The notes below the pieces were generated by a model. The model was given only the letters and a program-made list of their open reading frames with translations, was not told the DNA's origin and did not search any database. A stretch of 64,000 bases of DNA from CAZAMI01 sp964627805 (GTDB lineage: Archaea > Thermoproteota > Thermoprotei_A > Sulfolobales > NBVN01). The translations under genes were made by a program, and so were the position numbers. Shown here one piece after another: positions 50,194-58,801 of the stretch (positions are counted from its first letter, which is position 1; each line of letters starts with the position of its first letter). The DNA lies in NCBI GenBank assembly GCA_964627805.1, contig CAZVLA010000028.1, forward strand, positions 1 through 64,000, in the 5' to 3' direction.

Positions 50194-51309
50194 TTAATTA
50201 TTGCTTCTAAGTAATTTTCTCACTACACTTACGTACTTAAGCCCTGAGCCCGTGAGTATCGTTACTGTCTCCTGGGGTCTTACCTCATTCTTCGTCACTA
50301 ACGCTTTAGTTGCTGCGTATGTGAATGCACTTGTAGGTTCTACTAGTAAGCCATTGCTCCATAACTCCTTAAGGGCCTTCACACCTTCATCATCACCTAC
50401 TATAACTAACTTACCCCCACTTGCATTAACTGCCTCACTTACTTGCCTTATTCTAGGTGCTTTAGTTAGTCTTAACGCATCTGCGTATCTACTATTACTT
50501 CCCGTATTACCTACTTCAATGACTTCATTAACTAACTTACTTAAGGTAGCATATCCAGATGCTTGAACAGCTATTAATTTCGGTAATGACTTAATTAGTG
50601 ACTTACTAAGTAATTCATTAAATCCCTTCCACAGACCTAGTATTAACGTACCGCTAGCTACGGGCACTACTATGTTCCTAGGAACCCTACTTAACTGCTT
50701 AATTACCTCTAGGGCTATATCCTTCATACCCTCTATGAAATACGGGTTAGTTACGTGTCCTACGTAGTAACCGTCCCTATCCTTAATAGCTGCATCATGA
50801 GCTTCATCCCTAGTACCTGCCTTAATGACTTCAGCCCCCACACTAACTAACATACCGTATTTACCTTCAGGTATGTCCGACGGTACATACACTCTAGCCC
50901 TAATGCCGTGTGCCGATGCGTAAGTAGCTACTGATAAGCCTGCATTACCTGACGAGTCCTCAATAACTAATTCATAACCCAATTCACGGGCTAATGCGAC
51001 AGCTAGGGAAGCTCCTCTATCCTTAAATGACCCTGTAGGGTTTAGGTGCTCTAGCTTAATATACGTATTAAAGCACCTAATCAGTGGTGTAGATCCCTCA
51101 CCTAAGCTTAAGTAAGTACTAGGCCTATCACATAACGTAGTAACACTTTGAAGTCCCTCGACAAACCCAATACGTACCCTAGTAAGTAGGGGTTCACCGC
51201 ATTTAGGGCATCTATGCTGAGGTAAGAACCTTCCCTTAATGAAGTAACTGCATTTAGGGCACTCTAAACCTTCATTAACCACCTCAGACTTAATCAAACA
51301 CAGCACCAA
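50194..51309 (-). CDS. thrC: Threonine synthase
   Basis: 371-residue fold-type II PLP enzyme. Zinc-ribbon cysteines near the N-terminus (CPKC, CPKC), PLP lysine K96 in NPTGSFKDRG, PLP loop DSSGNAGLS, and a C-terminal LTGSGLK. Converts O-phosphohomoserine to threonine. Serves as the in-window reference for the divergent lysine-less homologue at 33238-34593. ATG or GTG start at 51309. Confidence 0.92.
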   Translation of the reverse strand: MVLCLIKSEVVNEGLECPKCSYFIKGRFLPQHRCPKCGEPLLTRVRIGFVEGLQSVTTLCDRPSTYLSLGEGSTPLIRCFNTYIKLEHLNPTGSFKDRGASLAVALARELGYELVIEDSSGNAGLSVATYASAHGIRARVYVPSDIPEGKYGMLVSVGAEVIKAGTRDEAHDAAIKDRDGYYVGHVTNPYFIEGMKDIALEVIKQLSRVPRNIVVPVASGTLILGLWKGFNELLSKSLIKSLPKLIAVQASGYATLSKLVNEVIEVGNTGSNSRYADALRLTKAPRIRQVSEAVNASGGKLVIVGDDEGVKALKELWSNGLLVEPTSAFTYAATKALVTKNEVRPQETVTILTGSGLKYVSVVRKLLRSNN

Positions 51310-51363
51310 GTATTAACTATCTTCACCAGGAATTAAACCCGGATGCGGGTTTAAAAACATTCT

Positions 51364-51606
51364 TTATACATAAATTATCGGTAATGACCTAACATTCCTA
51401 CTAACTCTCTTTTTACTACCTACCTTAACCTCATTACGCTTCTCAAACTCCCGTAGAAACTCTATTAACGCATCCCTGATATAGTCGCTTTTAGATTTAT
51501 AACCCAATAACTTAACAGCTTTTTCAACAAGTCTATTCAGTTCTTCGTCAACCCTCAATGTAATGGTCTTCGTCCTCCTACTACCTGTATCTAAAATAAT
51601 CATCAA
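51364..51606 (-). CDS. Ribbon-helix-helix DNA-binding protein
   Basis: 80 residues. RHH core KTITLRVDEELNRLVEKAVKLLG and KSKSDYIRDALIEFLREFEKR, with a basic tail KVGSKKRVSRNVRS. Probable transcription regulator or antitoxin-like protein, but no toxin gene adjoins. ATG at 51606. Upstream region of 250 bp holds no gene. Confidence 0.82.
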   Translation of the reverse strand: MMIILDTGSRRTKTITLRVDEELNRLVEKAVKLLGYKSKSDYIRDALIEFLREFEKRNEVKVGSKKRVSRNVRSLPIIYV

Positions 51607-51857
51607 GTATCCCGTAACATAAACGATGACCTTAGTAATAAAGGTTATTTCAATATTACGTGATTATGAGACTAAATTTTTTAAGAAGTTCTATAGAATA
51701 TTACCCTAATAATACAGAAGTTAGTAGCTACTACGTATTATTGAGGTGCTAAGTTCACACTTACTCATAAAACGTATAGGGGTGATTCCCCAACTACATA
51801 GTTATAATGAGAGGTATTACAGGGTTAACACCTCTGAACCCAATTAAGACTTAATAG
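51607..51857. other. AT-rich intergenic region with a potential pseudoknot
   Basis: No ORF supported. Near its end AGAGGT (51810-51815) pairs with ACCTCT (51830-51835), while GGGTT (51822-51826) inside that loop pairs with AACCC (51837-51841) outside it, an H-type pseudoknot arrangement. No other structure seen. Confidence 0.4.
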
Positions 51858-51858
51858 G

Positions 51859-51969
51859 TGGTGCGGGGGGTGGGATTTGAACCCACGCAGGCCTACGCCA
51901 GCGGGTCTCTAACCTTCATGCCGGAGGGTCTTGAGCCCGCCCCCTTTGGCCAGGCTCGGGCACCCCCGC
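51859..51969 (-). tRNA. tRNA-Leu (anticodon CAA) with a 23-nt intron
   Basis: Minus strand: acceptor GCGGGGG/CCCCCGC, long variable arm (GGCGTAGGCCTGC region), T arm GTGGG-TTCAAAT-CCCAC. Anticodon stem GCGGG/CCCGC with mature loop CTCAAGA once the intron 51907-51929 after position 37 is removed. Discriminator A at 51862 and CCA encoded at 51859-51861. Confidence 0.93.
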
Positions 51970-52022
51970 ACCCTTACCCTTAATTCGCTAGTAGATTTAA
52001 ATTCATTTAAAAACATGCTCAA

Positions 52023-52700
52023 TTACCTATGAAGTACCCACGTACCTACACTTCTATCGTTATTCATTACTTTTAGTATCGTATACGGTTTTAAGGCATT
52101 GACAAAGACTAGAGGTATTTTTGATCTCTTAATAATCATTAATGCTAAGGGATCTAGTAATTCGTAATGTCCCGGCTCATACGTCTGCCTTATCACTTTC
52201 TCTAACTCCGCCACAGTTATTTCCTTAAGTAACTTAGCATCACTGTATAGTTTAGGGTCTTTATCATAAACCCCATCAACTACCGTAGCGTTAATTAGTA
52301 AATCAGCTCCTAATAACTCAGCTATTATTGCTGATACAGCATTGGTTGATTGACCTGGCTGTAAACCACCTGTAATAACGAGCTTACTGCTCCTTAATGC
52401 ATTCATAACTTCATCTACACTCCTAGGTATTGGGAGGTATGCGTACTCATTAATTAGTAGTGCAAGTATTAGGGCATTAAGTCTTGATGATTCAATTCCT
52501 AATAAATCAAGTCCTGCCTGGCTAATACCCAATTCACTACCTAAACTAACATACTCTCTAGCTACCTTACCGCCGCCAGTAACGACTACTACCGTACTGC
52601 CCTGCTTAACTTGTTTACGTAATATATCAACTATTTCCTTAATCTGACTTACGTGCTCCTTACTGAATAATTTACCTGTTAATTTAATTACGTACTTCAT
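52023..52700 (-). CDS. pyrH: UMP kinase, archaeal type
   Basis: Amino-acid-kinase-fold enzyme phosphorylating UMP. Conserved blocks: VVVVTGGGKVAREYVSLG, GLDLLGIESSRLNA, ITGGLQPGQSTNAVSA and DGVYDKDPK. I choose ATG at 52700 (MKYVIKLTG) over the frame start six codons earlier because the former matches the usual archaeal N-terminus. About 225 residues, usual size. Confidence 0.93.
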   Translation of the reverse strand: MKYVIKLTGKLFSKEHVSQIKEIVDILRKQVKQGSTVVVVTGGGKVAREYVSLGSELGISQAGLDLLGIESSRLNALILALLINEYAYLPIPRSVDEVMNALRSSKLVITGGLQPGQSTNAVSAIIAELLGADLLINATVVDGVYDKDPKLYSDAKLLKEITVAELEKVIRQTYEPGHYELLDPLALMIIKRSKIPLVFVNALKPYTILKVMNNDRSVGTWVLHR

Positions 52701-52763
52701 TAGTACCCTACATAACACCTACGTAATCACTAAATAAGTTAAACTAACACCTCCGTTGATTAC

Positions 52764-53609
52764 CTATACTACAGTTACCTTAACTCCTAAGTCACTAGCC
52801 ACTTCATTAATTACGTCCTTAACCACCTTACCTACCTTCTTCAGCACTATGAACTCCTTAGTAGTTACTGATGAAAGCGTTACTGCCTTAATTATTATCT
52901 CTCTTAGCCTTCCTACATTGTTCTTAAGCTCACGTAGTGAATACCTAGGTATTATGTGTCCGTAGCATTCATCACTCGTTAATGCCCTCTTAGTGAATGT
53001 GCCAGCGTAGTGAGGTCCTCCAACACCTACGACTGCCTTACAGTAGTTGGTACGCTCCTTAGTTATCACGTTTAATACTACATGCGCTAATGCCTTATGG
53101 GCATTACTTAATACCCATTCCCTAATTGATGATCCTATCTCGATAAACGTTAGAGGCTTCTTAATACCTGTAGGTCCGTGGTGCGTTACTTCATAAGTTA
53201 CTTCGAAATCCCCTAACCCGAACTCCTCTCTAGCCTTAACTAAGCCTAGTAATAACTCCTTAGTTACTGGTGGGTTAGATACGCTTAGTTCATAGGGCCT
53301 ACCGCCTGCTTGAGCTGATGATGTTAAATTACCTGTGTGATGTACGGTTAATGACTTAATACCTGATTTAGCTGAATGCCTAGATAGTACAATATAATAA
53401 TTTACATCGTACTTACTGAATACCTCATCTAGGAAATCAAAGTAGATTACATCCTCCCTAAAGCAAGCTATAATGGTATCTAAGTCCTTCACCACATACG
53501 CCTTAAGTGCCTTAGGTACTTCTGCCTCACTATACTTAACTAAATTAAGTAGTTCCTTAGCAATCCCCTTACCAGCCTCATCAATTACGCTATACACTAC
53601 GACCTTCAC
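52764..53609 (-). CDS. dtdA: D-aminoacyl-tRNA deacylase, DTD2 type
   Basis: 281 residues. Removes D-amino acids from mischarged tRNA. Family hallmarks: LSRHSAKSGIKSLTVHHTGN, then VTHHGPTG and FIEIGSS, and VGGPHYA near the end. This GEK1/DTD2 family is confined to archaea and plants. ATG start at 53609. Lies directly downstream of the divergent promoter shared with the unknown gene at 53671. Confidence 0.93.
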   Translation of the reverse strand: MKVVVYSVIDEAGKGIAKELLNLVKYSEAEVPKALKAYVVKDLDTIIACFREDVIYFDFLDEVFSKYDVNYYIVLSRHSAKSGIKSLTVHHTGNLTSSAQAGGRPYELSVSNPPVTKELLLGLVKAREEFGLGDFEVTYEVTHHGPTGIKKPLTFIEIGSSIREWVLSNAHKALAHVVLNVITKERTNYCKAVVGVGGPHYAGTFTKRALTSDECYGHIIPRYSLRELKNNVGRLREIIIKAVTLSSVTTKEFIVLKKVGKVVKDVINEVASDLGVKVTVV

Positions 53610-53670
53610 ACTAACCCCCTAACTTAATTAAGTATATTAATCCTCTGTAATAACTACTAACGATACCGAT

Positions 53671-54189
53671 ATGTCTTCAGTAGCTGTTGCTTACCTAAGT
53701 ACTGACGGAGAAGTGGCTATACTTTTCATACCGTTGAGGTGTTATGAGGAGTTAATTAATGAGTTAGTACCTGATCAAATACTTGATGCTGTCTTAAGGG
53801 ATGTGAAGGTGATTGCTACCATCGATTCTGATCCAATGTTAAGTGGTGCTATATACCATAATGTAGGTCCTTACGGTATTGGGTATACATTGATTGAGGT
53901 CACTTACGGGCTTTACTTACCAGTTAATGGAGTAGTACCTACTCAGTGCTTATTCGCTAATGGTGAATTTCTTTGGTGTAGGTACGGCCTTCAAAGGGTA
54001 CTGCTTAGGAGCGACTGTAGAAGATGCATATTAAGTCAAGATATAGGAATTGAGAAGCTTGTTGAGTTGTGTAGATCACTAGTTAGTAACCTAAGCTTAA
54101 GTACTGATGAGAAGTGTGTTACGGCATTCGCTAAGGTTGATAAACATATTATACTATGGGAGGTTATGAGGGAGCCTCTTAAGCAGTAA
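53671..54189 (+). CDS. Hypothetical protein, 172 aa
   Basis: No family recognised. Mixed alpha/beta soluble protein with seven cysteines, including RSDCRRCILS. AT-rich codon use is the same as neighbours. ATG at 53671, 61 bases from the divergent dtdA start. Its end overlaps the convergent gene at 54179 by 11 bases. Possible domain similarity to archaeal DUF proteins could not be decided by eye. Confidence 0.68.
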   Translation: MSSVAVAYLSTDGEVAILFIPLRCYEELINELVPDQILDAVLRDVKVIATIDSDPMLSGAIYHNVGPYGIGYTLIEVTYGLYLPVNGVVPTQCLFANGEFLWCRYGLQRVLLRSDCRRCILSQDIGIEKLVELCRSLVSNLSLSTDEKCVTAFAKVDKHIILWEVMREPLKQ

Positions 54190-54703
54190 GAGGTAATGAC
54201 TTCCTGCAAGCGTTTAGTGTCGTTGTTAATTCATCAATTAACGCGAGCATGTATCTAGCTATCGACTTGATCTCCTGCACCTTACTGTTAATACCTTCGA
54301 CACTTAATGGTTCAATAATTAACTCCTTACCCCTAAACCTAATCCTAATACTAGCTGGCTCAACCTCAATTCTTAACTCATCATTAGCTACAGAGACCAC
54401 TGACTCCTTAACATTAACTGATACCGCCCTCAACGGCTTATGCTTAATTAGTGCCACTTTATCACTCTCCTTAACGATTATCCAATTACCGCACACCTTC
54501 TTAACACCAGTACTCACTAACCCTGAAGCACTTTCTACGGTCTTAGCTAGGTCGAGCACCTTCCTAATGCCGGAGACGACATCTGAAAGCACGTTGAATG
54601 CGGCTACCCTAACTACGGGTAAGTTAGTTAATGCGGTCCTCCTTAATCCTTCAAGCCTCTCTAAAGTACTACCTACTATTTTACTGCCTGCGTCAACGCT
54701 CAT
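54179..54703 (-). CDS. Hypothetical helical protein, 174 aa
   Basis: No family recognised. N-terminal helix with amphipathic pattern (ERLEGLRRTALTNLPVVRVAAFNVLSDVV), a central beta-rich part (WIIVKESDKVALIKHKPLRAV) and C-terminal helices. An opposite-strand frame of similar length is Ser/Leu/Thr-rich in the style of antisense shadows, so I keep the minus strand. It ends close to the zinc-finger gene, 20 bases downstream of its stop. Confidence 0.65.
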   Translation of the reverse strand: MSVDAGSKIVGSTLERLEGLRRTALTNLPVVRVAAFNVLSDVVSGIRKVLDLAKTVESASGLVSTGVKKVCGNWIIVKESDKVALIKHKPLRAVSVNVKESVVSVANDELRIEVEPASIRIRFRGKELIIEPLSVEGINSKVQEIKSIARYMLALIDELTTTLNACRKSLPLTA

Positions 54704-54723
54704 TCACGAGCACCCTACTACGA

Positions 54724-55062
54724 TTAGGTGCGGGAATTTAATTCTTTACTTCTTAAGTACCTACGTAAGTACCTTAATCTAGGTTCGTTCCTTACTAGCT
54801 GACTTAATCTACTGAAGCAAACTCTACACACCCTAATCCCTGGCTGTAGCTCAATGGAGCATTTACGGCATATTAGCTTACCGCATATTAAGCACGTACC
54901 TATAGCTACTCTTGATCTGCATAGCTCACACATTAACTCGCTACATATCGAACATAGTCCGTTAGGACTTAAGTGCTTACTACATACCCACCTACCACAC
55001 AATACGCACTTACCTACTGCCTCCCTAACCCAACACACCTCACATACTGGCAACTTAAGCAC
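54724..55062 (-). CDS. Multi-cysteine zinc-finger protein
   Basis: 112 residues with at least eight CxxC/CxxxC-type pairs: CEVC, CVLC, CSIC, CELC, CLIC, CRKC, CRVC. Two repeats of about 35 residues (VREAVGKCVLCGRWVCSKH and RVAIGTCLICGKLICRKC) resemble tandem B-box/HIT-type zinc fingers. Likely binds several zinc ions and a protein or RNA partner. Probably co-transcribed with the helical protein 20 bases downstream. Function unknown. Confidence 0.78.
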   Translation of the reverse strand: MLKLPVCEVCWVREAVGKCVLCGRWVCSKHLSPNGLCSICSELMCELCRSRVAIGTCLICGKLICRKCSIELQPGIRVCRVCFSRLSQLVRNEPRLRYLRRYLRSKELNSRT

Positions 55063-55107
55063 CTAATGAACTGCTAAACCACTTATTTACTCGCTAAAAT
55101 AATTCCT

Positions 55108-55164
55108 TTCGGGATGACCTAACGACGCTCACTGAGTAGTGATGTAGGTGGAGCGACGGGGACC
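55108..55164 (+). ncRNA. Partial C/D box guide RNA candidate
   Basis: C GGGATGA (55111-55117, 6 of 7), 14-nt guide, D' CTGA (55132-55135), 3-nt spacer GTA, C' GTGATGT (55139-55145). The core CTGAGTAGTGATGT matches the cores at 10927 and (minus) 18020. No CTGA-like D box lies about 12 nt after C' (only GGGA at 55159-55162), so it may be decayed or half-functional. Confidence 0.4.
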
Positions 55165-55180
55165 GCTACAATTCTCCGAC

Positions 55181-55459
55181 TCACTCTCGGGGTATCTTAA
55201 TCACTTTAGGATCCTCTAAAACATACTTGACTTCATCACTATCCGGCTCCACCTGATCTACCCTAATAGTAGCTGCTATATTGGTTTCTAAGACGCACTT
55301 AACGTAGTCTATCCAGTCTCTAATAGGTAAGTCAGTTATTACTATAAATTTAAACCTACTCACACCCTTAGCTAACGCATTCAAGTACTCTCTCCTAATC
55401 TCCTCACAAATCCTCTCGGGAGGACCCTTAGGTATTATAGCTAGTACCAACTCATCCAT
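55181..55459 (-). CDS. Hypothetical protein, 92 aa
   Basis: No family recognised. Small acidic alpha/beta protein (ELVLAIIPKGPPERICEEIRREYLNALAKG, later VDQVEPDSDEVKYVLEDP). Divergent from the geranylgeranyl reductase; an exact 7-bp inverted repeat lies between the two starts. Codon use matches neighbours. ATG at 55459. Confidence 0.65.
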   Translation of the reverse strand: MDELVLAIIPKGPPERICEEIRREYLNALAKGVSRFKFIVITDLPIRDWIDYVKCVLETNIAATIRVDQVEPDSDEVKYVLEDPKVIKIPRE

Positions 55460-55486
55460 ACCTCGTCACTACCCGAGAAACGAGGT
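55460..55486. promoter_or_regulatory. Inverted repeat between divergent genes
   Basis: ACCTCGT (55460-55466) and ACGAGGT (55480-55486) are exact inverted repeats separated by 13 bases, in the 58-bp gap between the divergent hypothetical gene and the geranylgeranyl reductase. Could be an operator. No TATA element was identified with confidence. Confidence 0.4.
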
Positions 55487-55517
55487 GAGGTCAAGTATTT
55501 AACTCTAGCCTCAAGAA

Positions 55518-56891
55518 ATGATGGGGTCCTTAACTATGGAGCACTACGAAGTAGTTATTGCTGGCGCAGGAATAGCTGGTGCCTCAGCTGCTTACTTCCT
55601 AGCTAAGAAGGGTGTTAAAGTACTCTTAGTTGATATTAAATCGTTTAGTAGGGCCGGTGATAAGGCCTGCGGTGATGCATTAGGTAAGCACCACATTGAT
55701 GAGTTGGGTATTGAGCCACCTAAGGGGGAGGAACTAGAGGGTTTAGTTAAGGGTATAGATATCTACTCACCCTATGAGGACGTGAGGTATAGGGTGTTAG
55801 GTGACGGATATGAAATAAATAGGATAGCATTTACTCAGAGATTCATTAGGGAAGCAGTAAATCACGGAGCCACTTACTTAGAAAAGACCCAAGCCGTAGA
55901 GCCGTTATTTAGAGAGGGTAAAGTAGCTGGTCTAAGGTTATGGAGTAAAGAGAGAGGTACGTGGGAGGTACTAGCTAATGTAGTAATCGACGCGACCGGT
56001 GCAGCTAGGTGTATAGCACGTAAGTTACCTAAGGACTGGCCCGTGAGTGAGAACCTGGACTTGAGGGACGCAGTCATTGCTTACAGGGAGGTTAGGTTAC
56101 TTAAGGATGAGGTTGATGAGGCTGAAGTACTGCGTATATTCCTTAGTAAGAAGGTGGCTCCAGGCGGGTATTGGTGGTTCTTCCCCTACTCTCTAAATCC
56201 GAGGAAGGTTAATGTTGGATTAGGTGTTCAGGGGGGTATGGGCTACCCGCACCCTAAGGAGCTACTCTATAGGTACGTATTCACTAGACCTGAGTTTAGG
56301 GGTAGTGAGGTTATTGAGGCTGGCGGTGCTATAGCACCTACTAGAAGGCCCTTAACATCACTTGTGTGGGACGGTGTAGCAGTCATAGGGGATGCCGCCT
56401 ACACTGTTAACCCTATTCATGGTGGTGGTAAGGGGTCAGCTATGTTATCGGCTTACTGCGTCTCTGAAGCCATTAGTAGGGCGTTGGAGGAGGGTGACGT
56501 CAGTGCTAAGGGGTTATGGAGTGCCAACCTATGCTTTATGAAGCGCTACGGCAGTAAGCAGGTAATACTTGATATATTCAGGCAGTTTCTTCAGAGATTA
56601 AGTGATGATGATCTGGAGTATGGCATGAGGAGGAAGATAATTAAAGAGGAAGACCTTAACATACTCTCCCTTAGGGGTGATTTGGAGTTAAGCGTTGTTG
56701 AGAAGGCTATGAGGTTACTAGCCGGCTTAGGTAGACCTTCCTTCCTACTTAAGTTACGTAATGTAGCTAAGTACATGAATAAAGCTAGAGAACTATGCGA
56801 TTCATACCCTGAAGACCCGAGAGGTATTAAGTACTGGTTAAGTCAGCTAATGAACCTTTACAGGGAGTTTAGGGAAAAAGTACTTAAATAG
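55518..56891 (+). CDS. Geranylgeranyl reductase family protein (archaeal lipid saturation)
   Basis: 457 residues, FAD-dependent reductase family that hydrogenates geranylgeranyl chains of archaeal membrane lipids. FAD motif GAGIAGASAAYFLA near residue 15, the CGDALG signature near residue 50 and the second FAD motif GDAAYTVNPIHGGG near residue 296. ATG at 55518; a second ATG (MEHYEVV) six codons in is possible. Convergent with the tetraether-synthase-like gene, so both ends of lipid maturation are encoded side by side. Confidence 0.9.
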   Translation: MMGSLTMEHYEVVIAGAGIAGASAAYFLAKKGVKVLLVDIKSFSRAGDKACGDALGKHHIDELGIEPPKGEELEGLVKGIDIYSPYEDVRYRVLGDGYEINRIAFTQRFIREAVNHGATYLEKTQAVEPLFREGKVAGLRLWSKERGTWEVLANVVIDATGAARCIARKLPKDWPVSENLDLRDAVIAYREVRLLKDEVDEAEVLRIFLSKKVAPGGYWWFFPYSLNPRKVNVGLGVQGGMGYPHPKELLYRYVFTRPEFRGSEVIEAGGAIAPTRRPLTSLVWDGVAVIGDAAYTVNPIHGGGKGSAMLSAYCVSEAISRALEEGDVSAKGLWSANLCFMKRYGSKQVILDIFRQFLQRLSDDDLEYGMRRKIIKEEDLNILSLRGDLELSVVEKAMRLLAGLGRPSFLLKLRNVAKYMNKARELCDSYPEDPRGIKYWLSQLMNLYREFREKVLK

Positions 56892-56914
56892 CTATTTTAA
56901 GACACACAACTTTA

Positions 56915-58759
56915 CTACTTCACGTAATCCTTAAGCCATGGGTACTTATCAGCCCACTTATGTAGGAATGGCTTGTACGTATTTATGTACAGCGGATGAG
57001 TCATCATTTTCTTCATTAGTTCCGGAGTTCTTCTGTACTTAATAGCCTCACCTAAGGTATCCTCACCCTTCATTCTTCTCCACTCATCTAAGGTGAACAT
57101 GTACTTCTTCTGGACATAGTCCCTATATACTTCATTAAGTACGTTGAATGTGCAGAAGGGTATTATCCTGCCGTCAGGCATTAAGTAATGGACATTACAC
57201 CTCATTACCCTCTCAACATCGTAGTTGTAAAGATCCATGAAGTGCATCATACCTAAGAATAGTAACCTATAGTGCCACTCACCTAATGCTTCATATGATT
57301 GCTTAGTGAATATATCAAATAGCATCTTAGGTAATGCCTTCTTTAATTCACTAGGTACTCCGTCCCACTTAATGAACTTAGTTATTAGGTTAAGGATTAT
57401 CTTACTACCAACGAAGAACTTACTCTTACCACGCTTTAGCTCCTCAGCCTTCTCATGTAAATACTCCATGAAGCCCTCAATATCGATCATCTTAGTAATC
57501 GGTATGAACTCAACCTCATCACCTTCAGTCCTACGTACGTAGACATAAGTACCTACACCACACTCCGGATGATTAGCCATCTCGAACTTAAACGTACCTG
57601 CCAACGCCTCAGCAAACTCAGATACGGGTACTGATGTAGGTACGGGGAACCAGTCAGTCATTTTTATCTGACCATCTGTCTGCTTCTCAATCTCCCTAGC
57701 CACGTCAGCTATGGTGACCCTTAGTTTCTCACGTTCAGCCCTCTTAATCATTCCAGTAAGTGATACTGGCTGGAAGTTAACGGCCCTAACTATATCATTA
57801 TTCAATGCTGCAAACTTCAGTATGTCCCCTAGCTCATGAGTATTGACACCCCTAATCACTGTAGGTACTAAAACAACGCTAGTCATACTCGCTTTACGGA
57901 ATACCTCAAATATGAATGGTATCTCCCAGTGATTCTTTGGGTTAGCCATTGGTGATACTCCGTCGAAGCTCATGTAGACAGTATTAACTCCTGAACGCCT
58001 TAATTCCTTAGCGAATTTAACAGCCTCCTCCTCACCCTCAAAGAAGTACTTAGAAGCGAAGATTATTGCGTTAGTATTTAATTGTAAGTGCTTAACACCC
58101 ATTTCCTTAAGCATCTTAACGATCTCAACTATATCCTCGCGTAGAGTTGGTTCACCACCAGTTAATTGAATTACTGGAGTTACTCTCTGCTTAAGTAGTT
58201 GCTCAACCATGAACTTAATTTGCTCCTTAGTCGGCTCATAAACAAACCCTAACTTCTCGGCGTAGAAAAAGCAGTACCAGCAATCTAAGTTACACCTATT
58301 GGTTAGTACTAGGTTAGCTATTGCTGTATGATTCTTATGGAGAGGACACAAGCCGCAACTATACGGGCATGGAGCAGTTAATTCAGTGTAGACGTACCTT
58401 GGACCCCTACCCTCAATGTACCATTTCTCGAGTCTCCTAGCGAATTCGGAGTCGCCTTGATAGACCTCCTCAATCTCGCCGTGCTCAGGGCATACCTTCC
58501 TTATGTATAACTTACCGTCTCTCTCAATAATTATAGCTGGTAGTAACCTATAGCAGTAGGGACATATTGATTGTGTGTACCTAAAGAACTTCTCCCCCTC
58601 CTTAGGCTTAGGTAGGGGGCCACCAACGCTTATTTCTCGATCGGCTATCTCAATTATTTTACGTTTGGGATCATAGGTTGATGGCTTAATTAACTTACTT
58701 ACGGACTTACCTTCATCCCTGTCCTTAGATACTGCCGTAAGTCCCCACCTCCTAATCAT
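56915..58759 (-). CDS. Radical SAM tetraether lipid synthase-like protein (Tes/MJ0619 family)
   Basis: 614 residues. Radical SAM core with CNLDCWYC near residue 155, and extra cysteine clusters as in Tes: CPYCYR and CPEHGE near the N-terminus and CPYSCGLCPLH. Tes joins two archaeol chains to make macrocyclic archaeol or GDGT tetraether lipids. LTGGEPTLREDI is the GGE SAM-binding motif. Size fits. ATG at 58759. Pairing with geranylgeranyl reductase supports the lipid role. Confidence 0.87.
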   Translation of the reverse strand: MIRRWGLTAVSKDRDEGKSVSKLIKPSTYDPKRKIIEIADREISVGGPLPKPKEGEKFFRYTQSICPYCYRLLPAIIIERDGKLYIRKVCPEHGEIEEVYQGDSEFARRLEKWYIEGRGPRYVYTELTAPCPYSCGLCPLHKNHTAIANLVLTNRCNLDCWYCFFYAEKLGFVYEPTKEQIKFMVEQLLKQRVTPVIQLTGGEPTLREDIVEIVKMLKEMGVKHLQLNTNAIIFASKYFFEGEEEAVKFAKELRRSGVNTVYMSFDGVSPMANPKNHWEIPFIFEVFRKASMTSVVLVPTVIRGVNTHELGDILKFAALNNDIVRAVNFQPVSLTGMIKRAEREKLRVTIADVAREIEKQTDGQIKMTDWFPVPTSVPVSEFAEALAGTFKFEMANHPECGVGTYVYVRRTEGDEVEFIPITKMIDIEGFMEYLHEKAEELKRGKSKFFVGSKIILNLITKFIKWDGVPSELKKALPKMLFDIFTKQSYEALGEWHYRLLFLGMMHFMDLYNYDVERVMRCNVHYLMPDGRIIPFCTFNVLNEVYRDYVQKKYMFTLDEWRRMKGEDTLGEAIKYRRTPELMKKMMTHPLYINTYKPFLHKWADKYPWLKDYVK

Positions 58760-58801
58760 AGGTGATTAATTTAATTAAGGTTTTATTGGTTTACTAATTA
58801 G

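Noticed and set aside
51364..51606. RHH protein as an antitoxin
   Set aside because: No toxin-sized partner gene overlaps or adjoins it; left as a DNA-binding protein.
54249..54782. Plus-strand frame of 177 codons
   Set aside because: Antisense to the 174-aa gene at 54179-54703; composition is Ser/Leu/Thr-rich like other shadow frames and it runs through the zinc-finger gene's 3' end.
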